DNA of 27,120 nucleotides from DATBRC01 sp036560485 (GCA_036560485.1 DATBRC010000026.1:1-27120), one strand, 5' to 3'; shown: positions 7,041 to 14,881, counted from the first letter of the stretch. Translations and numbers: made by a program. The notes: generated by a model from the letters alone, not told the origin.

Positions 7041-8351
7041 TTACAGATTCTTGATAAAAACTTGCGACTTGCGCTGCCAGTTGTACATATGCTGGCGGTC
7101 CTTCGGCAAGTCATCCACCGTGGCTGGTGCGAAGCCGCGCTTGATGAACCAATGCGCGGTACGCGTGGTCAACACAAACAATTGCTTGAAGCCGGCGGCA
7201 CGCGCACGGTTTTCCAGATGCTTGAGCAAACGTTCGCCATCGCCTTGTGCTTGCGCATCCGGACTGACGGTCAGGCAGGCAAACTCCGCCATCTTTTTCT
7301 CCGGGAACGGATACAGCGCAGCGCAACCGAAGATCACGCCGTCATGCTCGATGACGGAGAAGTAATTGATTTCGCGCTCGATCAATTCGCGGCCGCGCTT
7401 GACCAGCGTGCCATCGGCTTCCAGCGGCTCGATCAATTTCAGAATACCGCCGACATCTTCAATCGTCGCTTCGCGCAGGCTTTCCAGATTCTCATAGGTG
7501 ATCATGGTGCCGACACCATCGTGCGTAAACAGCTCAAGCAGTGCAGAGCCATCGGTCGTGAAAGGCACGATGTGTGCACGAGCTACGCCGCCGTTACAAG
7601 CCTTGACCGCATGTTCCAGATAGAACTCTGCATCGACCGGCAGGCAATGCGCTGACAAGACAGCCTCTGCTTGATGAGAGGCCAATTCACGTATTTCGGT
7701 TCCGCCAGCGTCGACCATCAGCGGCGTTTCACTGATGAAAATCAATTTATCGGCGCGCAAGGCAATCGCTGCGGAAACAGCGACGTCTTCCATTGTCAAA
7801 TTGAAGATTTCGCCGGTTGGTGAAAATCCCAATGGAGACAACATGACAATGCCGCCGGTATTTAAAATCGGATGGATCGTTTCATACGCGACTTTGCGTA
7901 CGATTCCGGTCAGTTCAAGATCGACGCCATCGATGACACCCATCGGACGCGCAGTGACAAAATTGCCGGAGATAATCCGCACTGCGGAGTGTGCCATTGG
8001 TGTATTCGGCAAACCCTGGCTGAATGCGGCTTCGATGTCGAGGCGCAATTCGCCGGCCGCTTCTTTCGCACATTCCAGCGCTGCCGTATCGGTGATGCGC
8101 AAACCGTTGTGGTAGCGCGCTTCGACGTTACGTAACGCAAGCTGTTCTTCGACCTGTGGACGCGAGCCGTGCACAATGACGACCTTGATGCCGAGCGCGT
8201 GCAACAACGACAAATCTTGTGCCAAAACCGGCAGCGCACCGGCCATCACCAGCTCGCCCGGAAAGGCAACCACAAAGGTTTTTCCGCGGAAAGCGTGGAT
8301 GTACGGCGCGACTGAACGCAGCCATTCGACAAATTGAACTTGGTTTTCCAT
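7041..8351 (-). CDS. argA: N-acetylglutamate synthase (ArgA, AAK-GNAT type)
   Basis: First enzyme of arginine biosynthesis: acetyl-CoA plus glutamate gives N-acetylglutamate. I chose the ATG at 8351 (MENQVQF), giving 436 residues, close to the classical ArgA length of about 443. The frame is open much further upstream, but that part overlaps hrpA on the other strand and is a shadow. An amino-acid-kinase-like domain (about 20-270) contains the VIVHGSRPQVEEQL block and would bind arginine for feedback inhibition. A C-terminal GNAT acetyltransferase domain (about 285-430) has the acetyl-CoA loop QAQGDGERLL. The gene is divergent from hrpA with 25 bp between starts. No ribosome binding site is visible, and a perfect TATAAT lies 7 bp upstream of the ATG, so the mRNA may be leaderless. 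An alternative ATG is at 8360. Confidence 0.95.
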   Translation of the reverse strand: MENQVQFVEWLRSVAPYIHAFRGKTFVVAFPGELVMAGALPVLAQDLSLLHALGIKVVIVHGSRPQVEEQLALRNVEARYHNGLRITDTAALECAKEAAGELRLDIEAAFSQGLPNTPMAHSAVRIISGNFVTARPMGVIDGVDLELTGIVRKVAYETIHPILNTGGIVMLSPLGFSPTGEIFNLTMEDVAVSAAIALRADKLIFISETPLMVDAGGTEIRELASHQAEAVLSAHCLPVDAEFYLEHAVKACNGGVARAHIVPFTTDGSALLELFTHDGVGTMITYENLESLREATIEDVGGILKLIEPLEADGTLVKRGRELIEREINYFSVIEHDGVIFGCAALYPFPEKKMAEFACLTVSPDAQAQGDGERLLKHLENRARAAGFKQLFVLTTRTAHWFIKRGFAPATVDDLPKDRQHMYNWQRKSQVFIKNL

Positions 8352-8358
8352 AAGGCGC

Positions 8359-8366
8359 ATTATAAT
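8359..8366. promoter_or_regulatory. Palindromic shared -10 box for argA and hrpA
   Basis: ATTATAAT is its own reverse complement, so it gives a perfect TATAAT on each strand (plus 8361-8366, minus 8364-8359). A start point 7 bp downstream would fall at about 8352 for argA (ATG at 8351) and about 8373 for hrpA (ATG at 8377). Neither gene has a Shine-Dalgarno sequence. No good -35 box is visible on either side, and upstream promoters inside the opposing genes remain possible. Confidence 0.5.
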
Positions 8367-8376
8367 TCGACCCGAC

Positions 8377-11300
8377 ATGTCTGCACCTGAACAACCGAAA
8401 AAAACAACGCCGCACGCCAGTAATCGTCCGGCACGTCCCGCTGCGCCTGCCGCCATCCCAGTGCGTAACCCGCTGCCTCCGATCGTATTCCCAGAGGAAT
8501 TGCCGGTTTCCGGCAAGCGGAATGACATCGCCAAGGCGATCCAGTCCCACCAGGTCATTATCGTCTGCGGTGAGACCGGCTCCGGCAAAACGACGCAATT
8601 ACCCAAGATTTGCCTCGAATTAGGCCGTGGCACCTCTGGTCTGATCGGCCATACGCAGCCACGCCGCATCGCCGCCTCGTCTACTGCCAAACGGATTGCG
8701 CAGGAACTCGGCTCGCAGTTGGGCGAGCATGTCGGTTTCAAGGTGCGCTTTACCGACACGCTGACCAAGGGTGCGTGGATCAAGCTGATGACTGACGGGA
8801 TCCTGCTGGTCGAGACGCAGACCGATCCGTTATTAAAACAATACGACACCATCATCATCGACGAAGCGCATGAGCGCAGTCTCAATATTGATTTTCTGTT
8901 GGGCTACCTGAAGCAGATATTGTCCAAACGGCCGGATTTAAAAGTCATCATTACGTCGGCCACGATTGATGCCGATCGTTTTGCACGACATTTCGGTACG
9001 GAGCAAAAACCTGTTCCTGTCATTGAAGTTTCCGGTCGCCTGTATCCGGTCGAAGTCCGTTACCGGCCGGTTGAAAGTCTCCTCACCCTTCAAGGGGGAG
9101 GTCGGGTGGGGGATGGGTCAAAATCTGCCAACGCAAAACCCATCCCCAGCCCAACCTTCCCCTTGAAAGGGAGGGAGCAACAGCGCGATCTGATGGACGC
9201 GGTGGCAGATGCCGTCGATGAATGCTGCCGCATCGGTTCCGGCGATGTGCTGGTGTTCTTGCCGGGCGAGCGCGAGATTCGCGATGCAGCTGAGACACTG
9301 CGCAAGCATCATCCTCCGCATATCGAGATATTGCCTTTGTTCGCGCGTTTGTCTGCGCAAGAGCAGGAACGCGTGTTCAAGATTTCCAATGCGCGCCGTA
9401 TTGTGCTGGCAACCAACGTCGCGGAAACGTCGCTGACCGTACCCGGCATCCGATATGTGGTCGATGCCGGTCTGGCGCGCGTCAAGCGCTACAGCTATCG
9501 CAACAAGGTCGAGCAGTTGCAGATCGAACCGATTGCACAATCGGCCGCCAACCAGCGTGCCGGTCGTTGCGGCCGTGTCGCGGCGGGTGTGTGCATCCGC
9601 TTATACGACGAGCAGGATTATTTGTTGCGCGCCAAATTTACCGAGCCGGAAATTTTGCGCTCATCGCTGGCGTCCGTCATCTTGCGCATGAAGTCTTTGC
9701 ATCTGACCGATGTCGAAACCTTTCCGTTTATCGAGCCGCCTTTGGGACGTGCGATTGCCGATGGCTATCAGTTGTTGCAGGAACTGGGCGCTGTAGACGA
9801 CACCAACCAGCTCACACTTCTCGGAAAAAAACTCGCCAAACTGCCACTCGATCCGCGCGTAGGTCGCATGATTCTCGCAGCGCTCGACAATGTTTGCTTG
9901 ACCGAAGTGCTGATCATCGCATCCGCGTTATCCGTGCAAGACCCGCGCGATCGTCCGCTCGAAGCACAAGGCGCAGCTGACAACGCGCACAAACAATTCG
10001 CCGATGAAAAATCAGAATTTCAAAGCTATTTGAAAATCTGGAAATGGTTTGAAGAAGCGATCGAGCACAAGAAATCCAACAAGCAATTGCACGACAGCTG
10101 CCGCGCGGTGTTCTTGTCGCAATTACGCTTGCGCGAATGGCGCGACGTGCATTCGCAATTGCTGACCATCGTGCGTGAACAGGGCTGGCGCTTGAATGAA
10201 GCGCCTGCAACTTACGAGCAATTGCACACGGCGCTGTTGACCGGCTTGCTGGGCAATGTGGGCTTCAAGGCAGAAGACGAGCCACATTATTTAGGCGCGC
10301 GCGGCATCAAGTTTCACATCTGGCCTGGATCAACGCTGGCAAAGAAAGCGGGCAAGTGGGTGATGGCAGCAGAGCTAGTCGATACCACACGCTTATATGG
10401 GCGCTGTATTGCGCAGATTCAGCCGGAATGGCTGGAGCGCGTCGGCGGTCATCTGCTCAAGAAATCGTACGGTGAACCGCGCTGGGAAAAGCGCACCGCG
10501 CAAGTATCCGCATACGAGCGCGCAACCTTGTACGGTTTGGTCGTCTATAGCCAGCGTCGCATCAATTACGGCGTGATCAATCCAAAGGAAGCACGCGAGA
10601 TTTTCATTCGTGATGCGTTGGTCGGCGGCGATTTTGAAACGCGAGCATCGTTCTTCGTCCACAACCAGAAATTGATCCGCGAGATTGAAAACCTGGAGCA
10701 TAAGTCTCGACGTCTCGACGTGCTGGTTGATGAAGAATTGATTGCTGCGTTTTACGACAAATTGCTGCCGGCTGATATCTGCAACGGCATCGCATTTGAA
10801 AAATGGGTCAAGGACGCCAGCGCCAAGAATCCGAAGCTGCTGTACTTGAATCGCGAAGATCTGATGCGGCATGAAGCAGCAGGTGTCACCACCGATTTGT
10901 TCCCGAAAGTGATGACGATTGCCGGTGTGGAAATGGGATTGTCATATCACTTTGAACCCGGCAGCATGCGTGACGGTGTGACGTTGACTGTGCCGTTGTA
11001 TGCATTGAACCAGGTATCGTCGAGCCGCTGTGAATGGCTGGTGCCCGGCATGCTGAAAGAGAAAGTGCATTTGCTGTTGAAGTCCTTGCCGCAGAAGCTG
11101 CGTCGTCATTGCGTGCCGCTGCCGGATTATGCAGCGAAGTTCTGTGATCGTATTCACGACAAGAATGCGTTCGGCAAAGGTGAACTGCTGGACGCGATCA
11201 TTGCCGACATTCGTGAAGAAATCACCATTACGCCGAAGACTACCGATTTCAAATTGGAGACCTTGCCCGCGCATCACTTCATGAATTTCAAGGTGATTGA

Positions 11301-12423
11301 CGAGCATGGTCGGCAGTTGGAGATGGGACGCAATCTGGCGGGTTTGCAAGCGGGGTTTGGCGGGCAGGCGCGGGAGAGTTTTCAGAGACTTGCAGAGAAG
11401 ACGAGTATCACGTCGGTTGCGCCTAGCGAACATTCTCTCCCTTTCAAGGGGAGGGCTAGGGAGGGGATGGGTGTGTCGTTGTCATCAGCCGAAACCCATC
11501 CCCCTCCCAACCTCCCCCTTGAAAGGGGAGGAGAAAAAGCGGCCGCACAACCTGCGGCACACACGAACTTGACCACCTGGTCATTCGGTGAGCTTCCCGA
11601 ACTGCTAGAAATCCAGCAAGGCAAGCAAACGCTGCTCGGTTTTCCCGCACTGGTCGACAAGATCACGCACTGCGATCTCGAAGTATTCGACGACCCAACC
11701 GAAGCAGCACGCATCCATCGCACAGGCTTGCGCCGCTTGATGTCGCTGCAATTGAAAGAGCAGCTCAAATATCTGGAAAAAAATATCCCCGGCTTGCAGC
11801 AAATGGGCATGCAATTCATGGCACTCGGTTCGCAAGAAGAATTGCGCGATCAAATCATCGGCGCAGGATTGGAACGCGCCTGCCTGCAAGTGCCGTTGCC
11901 GAAAAATGCGGCAGAGTTTAACCAACGCAGAGATGAAGGCAAATCTCGCCTGAATCTATTGGTCAATGAAATCGCGCGCCTAGTAGGGCAAATTCTGGCC
12001 GAGTACTACACGCTGCCGAAGAAGCTGCAAGGCATCAAAGCGCACGCGCAAGCCGCAGCGGATATGCAATCGCAATTGGAAGCGTTGATAGGCAAGCGCT
12101 TTATTGCCGAGACCGATTACGCTAATCTGACGCATTACCCGCGTTACCTGAAGGCGATCAACGTGCGGCTGGAAAAGCTGCGCGCCGACCCCGCGCGCGA
12201 TGCACGGCTGATGGCGGAATGGATGCAGGTCGCGCAGCCTTGGCAGCGTGCGCAAAAGGATAAGCATGGTGGCCAAGGTGGACGTGGAGGCGATCCGAAG
12301 ATGACCGAGTTTCGCTGGCTCTTGGAAGAGCTACGCGTGTCCCTGTTTGCGCAGGAATTGCGGACGCCCATGCCGGTGTCGGCCAAGCGGTTACAAAAGG
12401 TGTGGGAATCGATGCAGCGGTAG
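8377..12423 (+). CDS. hrpA: ATP-dependent RNA helicase HrpA with two repeat-derived insertions
   Basis: A 1348-residue DEAH-box helicase; E. coli HrpA has about 1300 residues. Visible motifs are Walker A GETGSGKT (65-72), DEAH (162-165), SAT (194-196) and motif VI QRAGRCGR (393-400). These are followed by the winged-helix/HA2 and OB-fold regions and the long C-terminal DUF3418-type region. The family acts in RNA metabolism, and E. coli HrpA is linked to ribosome rescue. Two palindromic 99-bp repeats lie inside the frame: 9079-9177 encodes residues 235-267 between the first RecA-like domain and the second, and 11435-11533 encodes about 1020-1053 in a linker before the WSFGELPE block. Neither introduces a stop or frameshift. 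From memory, other HrpA proteins have only a short linker at the first site. The ATG has no Shine-Dalgarno; an in-frame GTG at 8461 is an alternative start. Confidence 0.96.
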   Translation: MSAPEQPKKTTPHASNRPARPAAPAAIPVRNPLPPIVFPEELPVSGKRNDIAKAIQSHQVIIVCGETGSGKTTQLPKICLELGRGTSGLIGHTQPRRIAASSTAKRIAQELGSQLGEHVGFKVRFTDTLTKGAWIKLMTDGILLVETQTDPLLKQYDTIIIDEAHERSLNIDFLLGYLKQILSKRPDLKVIITSATIDADRFARHFGTEQKPVPVIEVSGRLYPVEVRYRPVESLLTLQGGGRVGDGSKSANAKPIPSPTFPLKGREQQRDLMDAVADAVDECCRIGSGDVLVFLPGEREIRDAAETLRKHHPPHIEILPLFARLSAQEQERVFKISNARRIVLATNVAETSLTVPGIRYVVDAGLARVKRYSYRNKVEQLQIEPIAQSAANQRAGRCGRVAAGVCIRLYDEQDYLLRAKFTEPEILRSSLASVILRMKSLHLTDVETFPFIEPPLGRAIADGYQLLQELGAVDDTNQLTLLGKKLAKLPLDPRVGRMILAALDNVCLTEVLIIASALSVQDPRDRPLEAQGAADNAHKQFADEKSEFQSYLKIWKWFEEAIEHKKSNKQLHDSCRAVFLSQLRLREWRDVHSQLLTIVREQGWRLNEAPATYEQLHTALLTGLLGNVGFKAEDEPHYLGARGIKFHIWPGSTLAKKAGKWVMAAELVDTTRLYGRCIAQIQPEWLERVGGHLLKKSYGEPRWEKRTAQVSAYERATLYGLVVYSQRRINYGVINPKEAREIFIRDALVGGDFETRASFFVHNQKLIREIENLEHKSRRLDVLVDEELIAAFYDKLLPADICNGIAFEKWVKDASAKNPKLLYLNREDLMRHEAAGVTTDLFPKVMTIAGVEMGLSYHFEPGSMRDGVTLTVPLYALNQVSSSRCEWLVPGMLKEKVHLLLKSLPQKLRRHCVPLPDYAAKFCDRIHDKNAFGKGELLDAIIADIREEITITPKTTDFKLETLPAHHFMNFKVIDEHGRQLEMGRNLAGLQAGFGGQARESFQRLAEKTSITSVAPSEHSLPFKGRAREGMGVSLSSAETHPPPNLPLERGGEKAAAQPAAHTNLTTWSFGELPELLEIQQGKQTLLGFPALVDKITHCDLEVFDDPTEAARIHRTGLRRLMSLQLKEQLKYLEKNIPGLQQMGMQFMALGSQEELRDQIIGAGLERACLQVPLPKNAAEFNQRRDEGKSRLNLLVNEIARLVGQILAEYYTLPKKLQGIKAHAQAAADMQSQLEALIGKRFIAETDYANLTHYPRYLKAINVRLEKLRADPARDARLMAEWMQVAQPWQRAQKDKHGGQGGRGGDPKMTEFRWLLEELRVSLFAQELRTPMPVSAKRLQKVWESMQR
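9079..9177 (+). repeat. In-frame palindromic element A inside hrpA
   Basis: Two 40-bp arms (9079-9118 and 9138-9177) pair at 32 of 40 positions around a 19-bp loop. The element is 99 bp, a multiple of three, and starts exactly on a codon boundary, so it adds 33 codons (residues 235-267) with no stop. The encoded peptide is rich in Gly, Pro, Ser and Lys, unlike the surrounding helicase sequence. The same family occurs at 11435-11533. Confidence 0.88.
11435..11533 (+). repeat. In-frame palindromic element B inside hrpA
   Basis: A second copy of the element at 9079-9177, also 99 bp, with arms 11435-11472 and 11494-11533. It shares the CCCTTTCAAGGGG-type stem ends and the GGATGGGT/ACCCATCC inner ends with element A. 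Here it begins at the second base of a codon, so the same DNA family is read in a different phase. It still has no stop, encoding residues of about 1020-1053. The peptide is Pro/Gly-rich and falls in a predicted linker. Confidence 0.88.
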
Positions 12424-12485
12424 ACGGGGATAAGATTTTCGGTCAAAGGCGGGCATTGATGGTTGAGCGAGTCAACCATTTTCCT

Positions 12486-12566
12486 CGTCATTCCCGCGCA
12501 AGCGGGAATCCATACCGCGCTTCTTGTACCGATGGCCTATGGGTTCCCGCCTGCGCGGGAATGACG
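12486..12566. repeat. Inverted REP pair between hrpA and dcd
   Basis: Two 28-bp units in opposite orientation (12486-12513 and 12539-12566) match at 26 of 28 positions. Each is itself a hairpin of the type TTCCCGCG-GCGGGAA with flanks CGTCA and TCCAT. They lie 60 bp after the hrpA stop and probably form a stable structure in the transcript. The rest of 12424-12701 shows no gene; an apparent short frame here is only the translated repeat. Confidence 0.85.
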
Positions 12567-12701
12567 GGATTTTTACGAACGTCAGAAAAATAGTTTGGAC
12601 ACAAGCCTGCATTTTTCAGTATCCCCATCGATTTCACGTAAAATTCGTCTATCGATTTAACACCATTCTTCAAAACGCAGCTTTTTCAATCAGAGATAAC
12701 T

Positions 12702-13268
12702 ATGTCTATCAAATGCGATAAATGGATCCGCCGCATGGCGCAAGAACACGGCATGATCGAGCCGTTTGAACCCGGCCAGATCCGTCACCAGAACGGCCAC
12801 AAGATCGTCAGCTACGGCACATCTTCTTACGGTTACGATATCCGCTGTGCCGATGAATTCAAGATCTTCACCAATATCAATTCAACCATCGTCGACCCGA
12901 AGAACTTCGATGAAAAATCATTCGTCGATGTGAAGAGCGATGTCTGCATCATTCCACCGAATTCTTTTGCATTGGCCCGCACGCTGGAATATTTTCGCAT
13001 TCCGCGCAGCGTGTTGACTATCTGCCTCGGCAAATCAACCTATGCGCGCTGCGGCATTATCGTCAACGTGACACCGTTCGAACCGGAATGGGAAGGTTAT
13101 GTGACGCTGGAGTTTTCTAATACGACACCGCTGCCTGCGAAGATTTATGCGGGGGAGGGCTGTGCGCAAGTGTTGTTCTTTGAGAGTGATGAAGTGTGTG
13201 AGACGTCGTACAAGGATCGGGGCGGAAAGTATCAGGGGCAGCATGGGGTTACGTTGCCGAAGACTTGA
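12702..13268 (+). CDS. dcd: dCTP deaminase
   Basis: Cytosolic dCTP deaminase, converting dCTP to dUTP, which dUTPase then turns into dUMP, the substrate of thymidylate synthase (thyA is at 22479-23273). The 188 residues match the family. The LGKSTYARCG block (109-118) supplies the Ser/Arg active-site residues (S112, R116), and TLEFSN (135-140) carries the catalytic glutamate E137. The TPFEPEWEG block confirms the trimeric dUTPase/Dcd fold. The sequence before the ATG, a run of pyrimidines then AGAGATAACT, offers a weak ribosome binding site. A palindromic repeat pair lies upstream and another repeat starts 11 bp after the stop. Confidence 0.97.
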   Translation: MSIKCDKWIRRMAQEHGMIEPFEPGQIRHQNGHKIVSYGTSSYGYDIRCADEFKIFTNINSTIVDPKNFDEKSFVDVKSDVCIIPPNSFALARTLEYFRIPRSVLTICLGKSTYARCGIIVNVTPFEPEWEGYVTLEFSNTTPLPAKIYAGEGCAQVLFFESDEVCETSYKDRGGKYQGQHGVTLPKT

Positions 13269-13278
13269 TATTTAATGC

Positions 13279-13317
13279 AGCATACGGCGCAATGCGCTTC
13301 GCTTATTGACGCCCTAC
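13279..13317 (+). repeat. Left 39-bp inverted repeat flanking orphan gene
   Basis: This 39-bp sequence matches the reverse complement of 14054-14092 at 38 of 39 positions; the one difference is an A/G at the fifth base. Each copy can itself fold into an imperfect hairpin (GGCGCAATGCGC against GCTTATTGACGCC). The copies bracket the orphan gene at 13351-13947. It begins 11 bp after the dcd stop. Confidence 0.85.
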
Positions 13318-13350
13318 GACTGATGGAATTTAAGCAGAAAGCACGATCTT

Positions 13351-13947
13351 ATGAGCCTTTTAGAAACGTTATCGAAGCTACGCGCAAAACATGGTGATCG
13401 CGCCGAAATAATTGACACTTATTTAGAAGGTGATTCCCAAGAGGGAGCCACATTTTTTCGACGCTATGAAGACTGTATAGCAAATCTTACTGGAGTTCTT
13501 GGCGAGCCAATTTACAGTGGCTCAAGTCGTATTTTTGGACACATCAGTTTGCATCCTATTAGTAAATCGGTATATGAGCGTGCAGATGCGATTGCTTGGT
13601 GGGAGCTTGGAAGTGAATTGGTCGTTTTAACGCTAGCATCCCACGATGGCGGATCACTGTATCACGTTAAGATTGAGGTTGCTGAAATATCTGCCGAATT
13701 CCGTGCGTCACAAAAAATGCATGAAACACGAGTGAATGAGATAAATAGCGCGAAAGAAATACTTAAACATGAAGCCGATGAGTATCTAGCGCGTGCTGAT
13801 AAAGCTTTTTGGAATTTATTAGGTGAGGAAATCGGTGACGAGAAGTGTAGAGAATCGAATTGCGAAAGGATGAGAATAAGGCATAGTGCCTTTTGCAGAA
13901 TACACCATTTTGAAAGGCAACTTCGAAGACCTTGCCCTTTCAATTAA
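13351..13947 (+). CDS. Hypothetical protein with Cys/His-rich C-terminus
   Basis: A 198-residue protein of unknown function. The first 130 residues look globular. Residues of about 122-160 form a charged, probably coiled helix. The last 33 hold C166, C171, C182, H185, H186 and C195 (pattern C-x4-C-x10-C-x2-H-H-x8-C), suggestive of a small zinc-binding module. I have seen similar C-terminal tails in uncharacterised bacterial proteins but cannot name a family. Codon use is more AT-rich than in dcd and the region on either side is repeat-bounded, suggesting acquisition. No signal peptide or membrane segment is seen. The ATG at 13351 has only a weak ribosome binding site. It converges on the thioesterase gene. 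Confidence 0.72.
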   Translation: MSLLETLSKLRAKHGDRAEIIDTYLEGDSQEGATFFRRYEDCIANLTGVLGEPIYSGSSRIFGHISLHPISKSVYERADAIAWWELGSELVVLTLASHDGGSLYHVKIEVAEISAEFRASQKMHETRVNEINSAKEILKHEADEYLARADKAFWNLLGEEIGDEKCRESNCERMRIRHSAFCRIHHFERQLRRPCPFN

Positions 13948-13972
13948 TACTCTTTGAGTTGAACAAATCAAA

Positions 13973-14056
13973 AGGCCGTAGCCGCAATCAAGACCGCAAG
14001 CCGCAGTCAGTAAGGCCGTAAGTCGTAATCGGTAACGCCGTAAGCCGCAATCGGTA
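13973..14056 (+). repeat. Four imperfect 20-22 bp tandem repeats
   Basis: Four consecutive units lie at 13973-13992, 13993-14012, 14013-14034 and 14035-14056, approximating A-GGCCGTAAGCCGCAATCGGTA. The last two units are the most alike. They run directly into the right 39-bp inverted repeat. The lengths are not multiples of three throughout and no gene covers them. Confidence 0.75.
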
Positions 14057-14092
14057 GGGCGTCAATAAGCGAAGCGCATTGCGCCGCATGCT
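14054..14092 (-). repeat. Right 39-bp inverted repeat flanking orphan gene
   Basis: Reverse-complement partner of 13279-13317, identical at 38 of 39 positions. It lies between the tandem repeats and the 3' end of the thioesterase gene. The outer distance between the two copies is 814 bp. No target-site duplication is obvious immediately outside the arms. Confidence 0.85.
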
Positions 14093-14124
14093 GGGTTCCA
14101 CATTTCACTACTGATTGATCGAAC

Positions 14125-14649
14125 CTAAATCCCAAAAATCAAACAGGTGGTCGTAGCAAACGCATACAACTTCCCATTCACATCCGTAAGCCTTCCCTCC
14201 GCAATCCCGGTCTGTCCGCCAAGATGGATCACTTTACCTTCCGCCCGCACCGGCCCGGTCTTGTCAGTCAAAGGCCGAATGAAATTAATCTTTAATTCCA
14301 GCGTCGTATAGCCCTTGCCGGCAGGGAGCATCGTGTGGATCGCACATCCGACACAAGAGTCGAGTAACGCCGCAGCATAACCGCCATGCACACTGCCGAG
14401 AGGGTTGTAATGCTGCTTGCCGGGCGTGCCTTGGAACACCATGCGGCCGAGTTCATATTCAATCGGTATGAAATCCAGCAATTCTGCAATCGGCACTTGC
14501 GGCAGTTCGCCGGTTCGGATGGCTTCCAGAAATTCAATGCCAGAGCGCTCGCGCAGTTGATCAATGGTGGCGACGCCGATTGGTCCAAGTGTTGCGCGCA
14601 TGGCTGCCTCGTCGGCTTGCCATTGGGCTAGGGTTTCTTGTGGGATCAT
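14125..14649 (-). CDS. PaaI-like hotdog-fold thioesterase
   Basis: A 174-residue protein of the hotdog acyl-CoA thioesterase superfamily, PaaI/YdiI-like. The core block NPLGSVHGGYAAALLDS holds the HGG(Y/A)-type helix cap and the catalytic acidic residue of this family. Later strands include TTLELKINFIRPL and GKVIHLGGQTGIAEG. I chose the ATG at 14649 (MIPQETL), preceded by AGGCGA, a modest ribosome binding site. A longer frame to 14718 begins inside an intergenic palindromic repeat and its first residues are just translated repeat, so that start is unlikely. The substrate is unknown. It is divergent from the marR-MFS operon and could belong to the same regulon, but this is only positional. Confidence 0.87.
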   Translation of the reverse strand: MIPQETLAQWQADEAAMRATLGPIGVATIDQLRERSGIEFLEAIRTGELPQVPIAELLDFIPIEYELGRMVFQGTPGKQHYNPLGSVHGGYAAALLDSCVGCAIHTMLPAGKGYTTLELKINFIRPLTDKTGPVRAEGKVIHLGGQTGIAEGRLTDVNGKLYAFATTTCLIFGI

Positions 14650-14690
14650 TGATTCGCCTATAAAGATGTGTTCACGTAAATACTTACATT

Positions 14691-14772
14691 CGTCGTTCCC
14701 GCGAAAGCGGGAATCCATAGTGAGATAGCGTTATGAAACTCAGCATGGATTCCCGCTTTCGCGGGAACGACG
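14691..14772. repeat. Perfect 28-bp inverted REP pair
   Basis: Units at 14691-14718 and 14745-14772 are exact reverse complements (28 of 28) separated by 26 bp. Each is a hairpin of the TTCCCGCG-GCGGGAA type, the same family as at 12486-12566. The pair sits between the divergent thioesterase and marR genes, on the 5' side of both. Confidence 0.9.
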
Positions 14773-14847
14773 ATGATTTGAGGGTTCTTGCATATTTCGT
14801 AAGGTATATATTTTTTAATGAGTCTGGCAACATACGTGCATATACAC

Positions 14848-14881
14848 TATAATTCATTTTAATAAATATGTGTAGATACAC
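14848..14881 (+). promoter_or_regulatory. marR promoter with putative operator
   Basis: A perfect TATAAT lies at 14848-14853, with a poor -35 candidate 17 bp upstream (14825-14830). About 17 bp after it is the palindrome GTGTAGATACAC (14870-14881), 14 bp before the marR ATG. A palindrome just downstream of the start point is the usual place for autorepression by a MarR protein. Confidence 0.5.

Noticed and set aside
8352..8885. Long upstream extension of the argA frame
   Set aside because: It lies fully antisense to the start of hrpA and does not resemble ArgA; normal length is reached from the ATG at 8351.
9079..11533. hrpA as a pseudogene broken by repeats
   Set aside because: Both repeats keep the frame, helicase motifs are intact and no stop codon occurs over 1348 codons.
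12402..12593. Short plus-strand frame after hrpA
   Set aside because: Most of it is the translated inverted REP pair at 12486-12566, a common artefact.
13973..14056. Possible CRISPR array
   Set aside because: The four units are contiguous, imperfect, 20-22 bp and have no spacers; no cas gene is present.
14650..14718. Extended N-terminus of the thioesterase
   Set aside because: The added residues begin in an exact palindromic repeat and are translated repeat sequence; the internal ATG at 14649 gives the family-like start.
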